Origin: CAZKTF01 sp964555565 | GTDB taxonomy: Bacteria > Planctomycetota > JAJSAM01 > JAKLKS01 | NCBI GenBank assembly: GCA_964555565.1 | Contig: CAZKTF010000094.1 | Span: forward strand, 1 to 12,936 | Length of the DNA: 12,936 nucleotides | Direction: 5' to 3' | Part shown: positions 6,235 to 12,014 of the stretch, piece by piece | Layout of the letters: each line of letters begins with the position of its first letter | Numbering within the stretch: the first letter of the stretch is position 1 | Notes under the pieces: model-generated | What the model was told of the DNA's origin: nothing | What the model saw: only the letters and a program-made list of their open reading frames with translations | The model's database searches: none | Translations under genes and position numbers: made by a program

Positions 6235-6905
6235 GCCGGGATCCTCCGCCGCGGGGCGGCGGCGAGGAAGGCCTCCTCGAGCCGGTCCATGGCCTCGCCG
6301 ATCGAGGGCGGCCGCGGGAGCAGCCGATCCAGCGAGGTCACCCCCGCGTCGCGGATCCCGCAGGGGACGATGGCGTCGAAGGCCCGGAGATCGACGCTCA
6401 CGTTGAGCGCGAGCCCGTGCATCGAGACGCCCCCGGCGATCCGGACCCCGAGGGCGCACACCTTGGCCCCGCCGACCCAGACCCCCGTGCGGCCCTCCAC
6501 CGTCTCCCCGCGGACCCCCCAGCCGGCGAGCACGCCGACCACGATCCCCTCCAGGGACCGGAGGTAGTCCCGCGGTCCGAGCCCGCGGGACCGGAGGTCG
6601 AGCACCGGGTAGGCCACGACCTGCCCGGGGCCGTGCCAGGTCACGTCGCCCCCCCGGTCGGTCTCCCGGACCTCCACGCCGCGCGCGGCGAGCGCCTCCT
6701 CCCCCAGGAGCAGGTGCTCGCGCCGGGCCCCCCGCCCGAGCGTCACCACCGGGGCGTGCTCGAGGAGGAACAGCGTGTCCGGGCCGAGCCCGGCGCGGCG
6801 CGCGGCGTGGGCCTCGCGCTGGAGACGGAGGCCTTCGTCGTAGGGGACGAGGCCGGGAAGCCGGCGCACGGCGAGCGCGGCGCCCGGGGCGAAGGGAGGC
6901 GCCAT
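6231..6905 (-). CDS. lipB: Octanoyl-[acyl-carrier-protein]:protein octanoyltransferase
   Basis: The product has 224 residues, typical for LipB. The enzyme moves octanoate from acyl-carrier protein to the lipoyl domain of target proteins, making the substrate for LipA encoded directly downstream. The family signature RGGDVTWHGPGQ is at residues 84-95, followed by VAYPVLDL. The catalytic pair is Lys148 in GGAKVCALGVRI and Cys182 in IVPCGIRDAGVTSL; HGLALNVSVDL (163-173) lies between them. The start is ATG 6905, whose A is also the last base of the upstream gene's TGA (TGATG), so initiation depends on coupling rather than a strong Shine-Dalgarno sequence. Having lipB and lipA shows that this organism makes lipoate de novo by the classical route. 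Confidence 0.97.
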   Translation of the reverse strand: MAPPFAPGAALAVRRLPGLVPYDEGLRLQREAHAARRAGLGPDTLFLLEHAPVVTLGRGARREHLLLGEEALAARGVEVRETDRGGDVTWHGPGQVVAYPVLDLRSRGLGPRDYLRSLEGIVVGVLAGWGVRGETVEGRTGVWVGGAKVCALGVRIAGGVSMHGLALNVSVDLRAFDAIVPCGIRDAGVTSLDRLLPRPPSIGEAMDRLEEAFLAAAPRRRIPA

Positions 6906-8272
6906 CACTTCATGTCCGGCGGCGTGACCGACCGGATCCACTCCGCGTAGGCCCGGAACCCCACCGCGCGCTGGCGCTCGGCGACCCGGCGGCGGATCGC
7001 GGCCGCCGTCCCGGGGGGGAGCGGGGGCCTCTCCGCCACGGCCGCCGCCACCGCCACGGCCTGTTCCTTCCTCTGGTCCGAGGCCTTCGCCACGGCGTCG
7101 CCCACCGCCGCGGCCCGCTCCGCCTGCGTCCCCGCCCCCACGCCCAGGTAGTGCTCGATCACCCAGTCCGCCACCTGCTTCCCGTGGCGGCGGCTCACGG
7201 CGATGTTCCCCTTGCCGGTCACCACGTTCCCCAGGGCGTAGACCCCCTCGTACCCATCGAGCTGGCCCACGTCCTGGTTCCGGTAGACGTAGAACTCCCC
7301 CTTCATGGGGATCCCCTCGACGGGCTCCGGGATCGACCCCACGCTGCTCACGACGAGCGGCGCGCGCATCGTCTCCTCGCTCCCGGGGACCGTGACGAGC
7401 TTCCCGTCGCGGTACTCGGTGCGGGAGGCCTTCAGGCCCACTATCCGGTCCCCCTCCACGAGCGCCCCGGTGGCCGCGCGGTGGGGGAGGACCCGGTAAA
7501 GGTACTTGGCCGTGGAGGCGGCGATGAGCTTCTCGCGCACCCCCTCCACCCGCGCCTTCTCCTCCGGGCCGGCCCCCTCGCGGGCGGAGGCCACGGGCAT
7601 CTCGCGGATCGAGCGGCGGTAGAGGAGCGTGCAGCCCCGGAGCCCGAGGGTCTCGAGCGTGAGGCCGTGGTGCGCCAGCGTCGCCGCCAGCCCCTCGTGC
7701 TCCATCTCCACGATGTCGCAGGCGACCCCCCGGGCGCGGAACTTCGCCGCCGCCGCCTCCAGCATCAGGACCTTGGCCACGTCGATGGAGGCGAGCCCGC
7801 CGCCCACGACCAGCGCGCCGTCGGCGGCCTCGAGGCGCGGGCCGGAGTAGGCCTTCTCCTCGTGGTGGTTGAACCAGTAGATGAAGGGGTTCTGGTAGTA
7901 GAGGCCGCGGTCGAGGTAATCGTCCGCCCCCGGGACCCCGACGGGGCGGTCCCGCCAGGACCCGTTGGCGAGGAGGACCGCCGAGAACCCCCACTCGCGG
8001 GCCAGCGCGGGGAAGGGGACGTCGCGCCCGACCTTCGTCCGGGGGACGAAGGAGACCTCGGGGCGGTCGAGCTTCCCGTCGAGCTTGCGGTACTCCTGGG
8101 AGCGCTGCTTGTCGTGCCAGCGGGGGAGGCCGTCCTGGATCTTCCCGTAGGGCCGGTCGTTCTGCTCGAAGACCACCGCGTGGATGCCCCGGGCGACGAG
8201 CGCCTCGGTCGCCTCGGCGCCGGAGACGGCGCCGCCGACGACCGCGACGATGTGGCGGGGGTTCTCGGGCAA
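6905..8272 (-). CDS. FAD-dependent NAD(P)H oxidoreductase, ferredoxin-NADP reductase-like
   Basis: With TTG 8272 as start the product has 455 residues. GGAGGAG lies eight nt before this TTG, and the FAD motif begins seven residues in; the frame is open further upstream to 8611, but that part runs through repeat DNA and is not coding. An FAD-binding Rossmann motif VVGGAVSGAEA is at residues 11-21 with Glu36 ending strand 2 (VVFEQND). A second dinucleotide motif VVGGGLASIDVAKV is at 155-168. ANGSWRDRPVGVPG (102-115) and YALGNVVTGKGNIAVSRRHG (near 370) complete the two-dinucleotide fold. There is no CxxxxC disulfide pair, so it is not a lipoamide dehydrogenase. The fold resembles FprA/adrenodoxin reductase or the GltD flavoprotein. 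About 75 C-terminal residues are Ala-rich and unassigned. It overlaps lipB by one base, which suggests a role in lipoate synthesis, possibly as reductant supply for LipA. Confidence 0.85.
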   Translation of the reverse strand: MPENPRHIVAVVGGAVSGAEATEALVARGIHAVVFEQNDRPYGKIQDGLPRWHDKQRSQEYRKLDGKLDRPEVSFVPRTKVGRDVPFPALAREWGFSAVLLANGSWRDRPVGVPGADDYLDRGLYYQNPFIYWFNHHEEKAYSGPRLEAADGALVVGGGLASIDVAKVLMLEAAAAKFRARGVACDIVEMEHEGLAATLAHHGLTLETLGLRGCTLLYRRSIREMPVASAREGAGPEEKARVEGVREKLIAASTAKYLYRVLPHRAATGALVEGDRIVGLKASRTEYRDGKLVTVPGSEETMRAPLVVSSVGSIPEPVEGIPMKGEFYVYRNQDVGQLDGYEGVYALGNVVTGKGNIAVSRRHGKQVADWVIEHYLGVGAGTQAERAAAVGDAVAKASDQRKEQAVAVAAAVAERPPLPPGTAAAIRRRVAERQRAVGFRAYAEWIRSVTPPDMK

Positions 8273-8343
8273 GGGGGGTTCTCCTCCGCGCGGCGGCCGG
8301 GTCCGGCCGTGGGCCGGCGAAGGCGGAAGGCTACCACCAGCGA

Positions 8344-8436
8344 AAGGGTCTGACCTCATTCGCCTGGCGTAGGCCGGGCGTAAGGGTCTGACCTCATTCG
8401 CCCTGCCCAGGCCAGGCGAATGGGGTCTGACCCCTT
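8344..8436. repeat. Left REP-like array: half unit plus full inverted repeat
   Basis: A half unit begins at 8344 (AAGGGTCTGACCTCATTCGC...). After a short GC spacer, a full imperfect inverted repeat occupies 8382-8436, its right arm reading GGCGAATGGGGTCTGACCCC. The arms pair almost throughout, with one conserved T-T mismatch (8389/8428), a G-T wobble (8394/8423) and two mismatches near the tip (8403-8404 against 8413-8414). GGTCTGACC-type hairpins of this kind resemble REP sequences mobilised by REP-associated tyrosine transposases; no such transposase is encoded here. Confidence 0.8.
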
Positions 8437-8620
8437 GCTCCGCCCGGGAGGAGAGCGGAGACTGCCGGAAAGCGGCAACGGCACCTGGAAGGGGGAAGGG
8501 AGTGGGCCGCGGGCCGCGGGAAGCGGGGTGCCGCGGTGGCCCTCTTCCAGGGGCCCTTGCAGGTGTTGAGTTAGGTAACCGTGACCCTTGAGAATTCGGG
8601 CCTACTACCATGGATTTGTC

Positions 8621-8649
8621 TTGACTCTGTCCCGCCGATATGATAGTAT
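8621..8649 (+). promoter_or_regulatory. Sigma-70-type promoter of the HNH gene
   Basis: TTGACT (8621-8626) and TAGTAT (8644-8649) are separated by 17 nt, the ideal spacing; they match the consensus at five and four of six positions. Transcription would begin at about 8656-8659, right at the point where the HNH reading frame opens, so the mRNA would be leaderless or nearly so. Confidence 0.55.
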
Positions 8650-8658
8650 TATGTTCGT

Positions 8659-9570
8659 ATTACGCTCGACACCCTCGACATCGCCCCGCCCGGCACCCTC
8701 GAGCGCGAGGCCGCGCGGCTGCTGGCCGAACGCCGCCGCCTCGACGTCCGCCTCGCCGGGGCGCTCGCGCGCCTGCGCTCTTCCCGCTGCTTCCGCCGGG
8801 ACGGCTCCTCCTCGGTGTTCCACTGGGCCGAGCGCCGCGGGCTCTCCTCCGGGGAGACGCACCTGCTCCTCGACCTGGCCTCGGCCATGGGGGCCTGCGG
8901 GCTGCTTCGCCCCAAGGTGCTCCTCGGGAGGATCTCGGTGCCCGCGGCGGCGGAGCTGGGGAAGGTGCTCGCGGACCGTTCCTTCCTCGTGCCGGGGGAC
9001 GACTGGGTCTCCTTCGCCGAGGACAGGACGGCGCGGGATGTGACGCGGGCGGTGCGGCGGCGCCTGGCCGAGGTGCGGGGAGGGGGTCCCGTGGCGGTGC
9101 TGACGGTGCATCTCACGGCCGCGGGCAAGGACGCCTTCGACCGGGCGCGGGACCTGCTGTCGCGCGGCGCGGGGCGGGTCCTGGGGGACGGGGAGACGGT
9201 GGAGGCCCTGGCCGGGCACTACCTCGATGCCGAAGACCCCCTCCGGAAAGAGAACGGGACGAGGCGGCTTCCGGACACGGCGAGCCTCCCCGGCGAGAGA
9301 TACATCCCCTCGGCGGTGCGGCGGGAAGTGTCGGGACGCACGGGGGACCGCTGCCAGGTGCCGTGCTGCGGGAACCGGGTGTTCGTGGACTACGCGCACC
9401 GGAGGGCCCACGCGCTCGGGGGGGACCGGGAGGCGCGGAACCTGCTGCGGCTCTGCCGGGCGCACCACCGGATGCTCGACGCGGGGCGGATCTCCGCCCG
9501 GGGGCCCTCGGAGGCGCCGAAGTTCTACACCCCGGACGGGATGGAGATCGCTGCGCGGGCGCCGCCGTAG
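8659..9570 (+). CDS. HNH endonuclease-domain protein, DUF222-like N-terminus
   Basis: The frame is open from 8647 to TAG 9568-9570. An ordinary start appears only at GTG 8815, but the stretch before it is clearly coding (LEREAARLLAERRRLDVRLAGALARL, then FRRDGSSSVFHWAERRGLSS), matching the helical N-terminal part common in this HNH family. I therefore place the start at ATT 8659, nine nt after the -10 element; the product would be 303 residues. The HNH module lies near residues 228-275: Cys232 and Cys236/237 with Cys266 and His269/270 as likely zinc ligands, His247 followed by RRAHALGG, and Asn261 in RNLLRLCRAHH. The middle region is helical without other motifs. Such genes are often multicopy and their substrate is unknown. 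It stands alone between two repeat arrays; the right array touches its stop codon. The start codon is the main uncertainty. Confidence 0.78.
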   Translation: MTLDTLDIAPPGTLEREAARLLAERRRLDVRLAGALARLRSSRCFRRDGSSSVFHWAERRGLSSGETHLLLDLASAMGACGLLRPKVLLGRISVPAAAELGKVLADRSFLVPGDDWVSFAEDRTARDVTRAVRRRLAEVRGGGPVAVLTVHLTAAGKDAFDRARDLLSRGAGRVLGDGETVEALAGHYLDAEDPLRKENGTRRLPDTASLPGERYIPSAVRREVSGRTGDRCQVPCCGNRVFVDYAHRRAHALGGDREARNLLRLCRAHHRMLDAGRISARGPSEAPKFYTPDGMEIAARAPP

Positions 9571-9648
9571 GGGTCTGACCTCATTCGCCTGGCAAGGGTC
9601 TGACCTCGTTCGCCTGGCCCAGGCCAGGCGAACGAGGTCTGACCCCTT
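9569..9648. repeat. Right REP-like array: half unit plus near-perfect inverted repeat
   Basis: A half unit (9569-9593) overlaps the HNH stop codon and is followed directly by a full inverted repeat at 9594-9648. The core arms GACCTCGTTCGCCTGGCC (9602-9619) and its exact complement (9622-9639) flank a two-base centre, and five more pairs follow outside a T-T mismatch (9601/9640). It has the same orientation and order as the left array, so the two arrays form direct repeats around the HNH gene. As RNA, the hairpin could also end HNH transcription, although no long U run follows. Confidence 0.85.
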
Positions 9649-9700
9649 GTCCCGCTCGGTCCCGTGCTCCGCCGCGTTCCCCGCCAGGCGGTTCGGGCGC

Positions 9701-9706
9701 TACAAT
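9701..9706 (+). promoter_or_regulatory. Possible -10 element TACAAT for the AbrB-like gene
   Basis: TACAAT matches the -10 consensus at five of six positions and lies 18 nt before ATG 9725, with GGAGGT between. No recognisable -35 hexamer sits at the expected distance, so this is tentative. Confidence 0.35.
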
Positions 9707-9724
9707 CCCCCCCGGAGGTGGCCC

Positions 9725-10039
9725 ATGGCGAGGGTGCGGCTCGAGGAGGACGGCGTCGTCCGGCTGCCGGAGCGGATCCTCGCACAGCTCGGGGTCTCCC
9801 CCGGGCGGGCCTTCGAGGCCGAGGTCGAGAAGGGGCGGCTCGTCCTCGCGGTCCTCCCGCGCGACGACGACCCCTTCGCGCAGCTCGTGAAGCGTCCCGA
9901 CGACTCCGCCTTCGAGAAGGCCATGGACCGGGACGTCGAGGAGAAGCGGAAGGCCCAGGAGGCCTTCGAGCGCGGGCTCAAGGAGACGAAGGACGTGGAC
10001 GTGGAGAAGCTCCGCGAGGACCACGACCGCTGGCGGTGA
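9725..10039 (+). CDS. SpoVT/AbrB-domain small protein, antitoxin-like, no toxin partner
   Basis: The product has 104 residues. The start is ATG 9725, with GGAGGT five nt upstream. Residues 1-45 show the swapped-hairpin AbrB pattern: MARVRLEEDGVVRLPERI, then LGVSPGRAFEAEVEKGRLVL. Such dimers bind DNA and usually act as antitoxins or transition-state regulators. Residues 46-104 are highly charged and helical (DRDVEEKRKAQEAFERGLKE), the type of tail that normally grips a toxin such as a PIN nuclease. No toxin follows: the next gene is convergent and encodes endonuclease IV, starting its stop only 15 nt away. It is therefore either an orphan antitoxin left after loss of its partner or a stand-alone regulator. 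It lies just beyond the right repeat array. Confidence 0.75.
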   Translation: MARVRLEEDGVVRLPERILAQLGVSPGRAFEAEVEKGRLVLAVLPRDDDPFAQLVKRPDDSAFEKAMDRDVEEKRKAQEAFERGLKETKDVDVEKLREDHDRWR

Positions 10040-10054
10040 CCGGCGGCCCCGGTC

Positions 10055-10909
10055 TCAGCGCCCCGGGCGGCGGCGCAGCGCCCGGAGGATCCGGAGGTCG
10101 CGGCGGTACCCCGCGAGGCCCCCCGGGGTCTCGAGGACCATGGGGACCCCCGCGAGCCGGGCGTCGTTCACGAGGCGGCGGAAGGGCGTGCGCCCGAGCG
10201 TCCCCAGGCCGAGGTTCGCGTGGCGGTCCCGGCGGGAGCCCAGGTCCCCCTTGCTGTCGTTGAGGTGGACGGCGCGCAGGCGCGCCAACCCCACGGTGGC
10301 GTCGATCTCCGCGAGCAGGGCGTCGTAGCCGGCGTCGGTGCGGATGTCGTTCCCGGCGGCGAAGGCGTGGCAGGTGTCGAGGCAGGCCCCGAGGCGCGGG
10401 TCGTCCCCCGCCAGGGCCATCATCCGGGCGAGGTCGGCGAAGCGGGTCCCGACGGTGGTCCCCTGTCCGGCCGCGTTCTCGAGGAGGAAGAGGACCGGCG
10501 AACCGCGCGTCGCCGCGAGCGCGTCGCGGAGCGCGGCGGCGATCTCCCGGAAGGCGCGCTCCTCCCCGGCCCCCACGTGGGCCCCCGGGTGGAAGACCAG
10601 CCCCAGGATCCCCAGCGCCTCCGCCCGCCGCGCGTCGTCCGCGAAGGCCTCCCGCGAGCGGCGCGCGACGCGCCGGTCCCGCGCGGCCAGGTTCACGAGG
10701 TAGGTCCCGTGGGCGATGGCGCAGCGCACTCCGGCGCGCGGCATCCCCTCGCGGAAGGCCGCGGCCGCGGCGGGGTCGAGGGGAGGGCCCTCCCAGCGGC
10801 GGTTCGACTTGACGAAGACCTGGATCGCCTCGCAGCGGAGCGCCCGCGCCTCCTCGAGGGCGGTGAGGGGACCCCCGGCCACGGAGCAGTGGGCGCCGAG
10901 GAGCGCCAC
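10055..10909 (-). CDS. nfo: Endonuclease IV (AP endonuclease)
   Basis: The product has 284 residues, normal for Nfo. The enzyme cuts the DNA backbone 5' of abasic sites and trims blocked 3' ends in base-excision repair, using three zinc ions in a TIM barrel. All zinc ligands are present: His67 (HGTYLVNLA), His107 (FHPGAHVG), Glu144 (LLENAAGQG), Asp178 and His181 (CLDTCHAFAAG), His215 (HLNDSKG), Asp228 and His230 (SRRDRHANLG) and Glu260 (LETPGG). The N-terminal GAHCSVAGG is the family signature with Cys in place of the usual Val or Ile. The start is GTG 10909, only two nt after the upstream stop and without a clear ribosome-binding site, so it is probably translated by coupling with the DUF6941-like gene. 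Confidence 0.96.
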   Translation of the reverse strand: MALLGAHCSVAGGPLTALEEARALRCEAIQVFVKSNRRWEGPPLDPAAAAAFREGMPRAGVRCAIAHGTYLVNLAARDRRVARRSREAFADDARRAEALGILGLVFHPGAHVGAGEERAFREIAAALRDALAATRGSPVLFLLENAAGQGTTVGTRFADLARMMALAGDDPRLGACLDTCHAFAAGNDIRTDAGYDALLAEIDATVGLARLRAVHLNDSKGDLGSRRDRHANLGLGTLGRTPFRRLVNDARLAGVPMVLETPGGLAGYRRDLRILRALRRRPGR

Positions 10910-10911
10910 GG

Positions 10912-11397
10912 TCAGGCCGGCGGGGGGCCCGGCGGCGGCCCCGGCGGCGGCCCCGCGGGCCCCGGTTGCCCGGGCGGGGGTGGTCCCGCGCCCGGCGGCA
11001 TGCTCACCTGCTGGACGCGGAAGGGCTTCGACTGGAGGAACTGCTCGTTGGCGTAGAGGGCGAACTCGTACTTCCCTCCCTCGTCGAAGACGAGCCCCTC
11101 GAGGTTCATCGCGACCTCCGCGGTGAGGAGCGGGTCCCGGATCTCCATGCGGAGGCCGCGCCCCTCCCAGGCCACCTTCCCGTCGCGGAGCCGCACGAGC
11201 CGGAGGGTCAGCTCGTAGGCCCCGTGGGCGTCGGCCAGGTTGGCGTAGACGCAGATCCGAGGGTGGCGGAAGGGGAACCGCGGGGAGTTCACCTGCTCGA
11301 AGATCCCGATGAGGCTCTTCTTGTTCGTCCCGGCTTCCTGGAGGACGAAGTCGCAGAGGAGGAAGGCCTTCACCTCCGGGCGGGGCGGGCTGGGCAC
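10912..11397 (-). CDS. DUF6941-like conserved protein with Pro/Gly tail
   Basis: The product has 161 residues, starting at GTG 11397. Residues 8-130 form a compact beta-rich domain: VKAFLLCDFVLQEAGTNKKS, then LIGIFEQV, FPFRHPRICVYANLADAHG, a repeated strand pattern and YEFALYANEQFL. From memory this matches the uncharacterised family DUF6941; I cannot confirm it without a search. Residues 132-161 are almost pure Pro and Gly. There is no signal peptide or membrane span, so it should be cytoplasmic. The -10-like TAGGAT (11412-11407) lies nine nt upstream of the GTG with no Shine-Dalgarno sequence, which suggests a leaderless message. It is followed after two nt by nfo, making a two-gene operon. 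The function is unknown. Confidence 0.75.
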   Translation of the reverse strand: MPSPPRPEVKAFLLCDFVLQEAGTNKKSLIGIFEQVNSPRFPFRHPRICVYANLADAHGAYELTLRLVRLRDGKVAWEGRGLRMEIRDPLLTAEVAMNLEGLVFDEGGKYEFALYANEQFLQSKPFRVQQVSMPPGAGPPPPGQPGPAGPPPGPPPGPPPA

Positions 11398-11404
11398 GGG
11401 GGGC

Positions 11405-11443
11405 GGATCCTATCCCCGCCCGCCCGCCGGGGCCCTAGGATCC
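11405..11443. promoter_or_regulatory. Mirrored TAGGAT -10-like elements of a divergent promoter region
   Basis: GGATCCTA (11405-11412) and TAGGATCC (11436-11443) form a perfect 8-bp inverted repeat with a 23-nt GC-rich centre. Each strand thus carries TAGGAT followed by CC: six nt before ATG 11448 on plus and nine nt before GTG 11397 on minus. The distances are those of leaderless promoters. The palindrome could alternatively be an operator shared by both genes. Confidence 0.4.
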
Positions 11444-11447
11444 GGCC

Positions 11448-11603
11448 ATGCCCGGGGAGGGACCGCCGCGCAGCGCGGACCGCGGCGGCTGGCTCATCGT
11501 CGTGCTCTTCGCCTTCGGGATCCTCTTCCTCGGCGCGCTCTTCCTCTTCACCGCCGGCCGACGCGCGGCGCCTCCGCCGGAGTTCCGCACCGAGTCCCGC
11601 TGA
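11448..11603 (+). CDS. 51-residue single-span membrane protein
   Basis: ATG 11448 to TGA 11601-11603 encodes a short N-terminal polar segment (MPGEGPPRSADRGG), one strongly hydrophobic helix at residues 15-36 (WLIVVLFAFGILFLGALFLFTA) and a basic, Pro-containing C-terminus (GRRAAPPPEFRTESR). The positive residues after the helix suggest N-out/C-in topology. The gene is divergent from the DUF6941-like gene and convergent with the rhodanese gene, whose stop lies 25 nt away. It has only an AGGA seven nt upstream and a TAGGAT element that may make the transcript leaderless. Small size limits certainty, but a chance ORF with such a clean helix flanked by charges is less likely. The function is unknown. 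Confidence 0.6.
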   Translation: MPGEGPPRSADRGGWLIVVLFAFGILFLGALFLFTAGRRAAPPPEFRTESR

Positions 11604-11627
11604 GCGGACCGCCGCGCGCCGGCCCGT

Positions 11628-12014
11628 TCAGGCCCTCTTCGGCGGGTCCGTCCACCCCTTCGGCTTCGGGCGCGGGTCGTAGGCGGGGGGCGGTCCGGCC
11701 TCGAGGGGTCCGGTCCACGCGGCGATCCCCCCCTCGAGGAGGGCCACGTCCGCGTAGCCGATGAGCGCGAGGAAGTTCGCGGCCGCGCTGGACCGGGTCC
11801 CCGGCTCCGCGACCACCACGAGGCGGCTCGCGCGCGGCGGGAGGGCGGCCTGCCGGCGGGAGAGCTCGTGCACCCCGCAGTGGAGGGAACCGGGGACGTG
11901 GCCCCGCTCGTAGTCCGCGAGCGGCCGGGTGTCGAGGACGAACATCCCCTTGGCGCCCCCCGCGAGGAGGGCGGCGAGGTCCGCCCCGGAGAGCGTCCTG
12001 TAGTGCGGGCTCAC
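11628..12014 (-). CDS. Rhodanese-fold protein lacking the catalytic cysteine
   Basis: The product has 128 residues, a single rhodanese domain. The start is GTG 12014, with GGGAGGGGG just upstream; it overlaps the polX stop by 4 nt (GTGA). The family pattern is clear: FVLDTRPLADYERGHVPGSLH (25-45), then LVVVAEPGTRS (65-75), then GYADVALLEGGIAAW. In active rhodaneses the loop reads CxxGxRS; here the Cys position is Ala69 (A-E-P-G-T-R-S), so sulfur transfer by the usual mechanism is not possible. Cys46 in SLHCGVHEL is outside the active loop. The last 25 residues are Pro/Lys-rich (PPAYDPRPKPKGWTDPPKRA). The protein is probably a binding or regulatory domain. Coupling to polX may reflect operon economy rather than shared function. 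Confidence 0.85.
   Translation of the reverse strand: MSPHYRTLSGADLAALLAGGAKGMFVLDTRPLADYERGHVPGSLHCGVHELSRRQAALPPRASRLVVVAEPGTRSSAAANFLALIGYADVALLEGGIAAWTGPLEAGPPPAYDPRPKPKGWTDPPKRA

Larger units (their letters stand above)
8273..8658. other. Repeat- and hairpin-rich intergenic region
   Basis: No gene is supported here. It contains the left repeat array (8344-8436), a structured stretch and the promoter of the HNH gene. In the structured stretch TGCCG 8463-8467 pairs with CGGCA 8473-8477, and 8484-8494 can pair with 8541-8551 around a GC-rich loop containing GGGCCGCGGGCCGCGGG. From about 8565 the DNA becomes noticeably richer in A and T than the rest of the window, which suggests a different origin or a regulatory zone. 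Confidence 0.5.

Noticed and set aside
5362..6567. Plus-strand ORF opposite lipA/lipB
   Set aside because: The minus strand encodes both enzymes with every catalytic residue; the opposite frame is a compositional shadow.
6905..8272. Lipoamide dehydrogenase, suggested by the lip gene context
   Set aside because: The CxxxxC redox disulfide and the C-terminal dimer motif are absent.
7151..8353. Plus-strand ORF of 400 codons opposite the flavoprotein
   Set aside because: It has no recognisable domain; the minus strand carries two dinucleotide-binding motifs.
8273..8611. N-terminal extension of the flavoprotein to 8611
   Set aside because: The extra 113 codons pass through the REP-like array and read as Arg/Pro/Ser-rich noise. 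A good ribosome-binding site precedes TTG 8272.
8344..9648. CRISPR array or insertion sequence with terminal repeats
   Set aside because: There are too few units, the units are palindromic with no regular spacers, and no cas or transposase gene is present.
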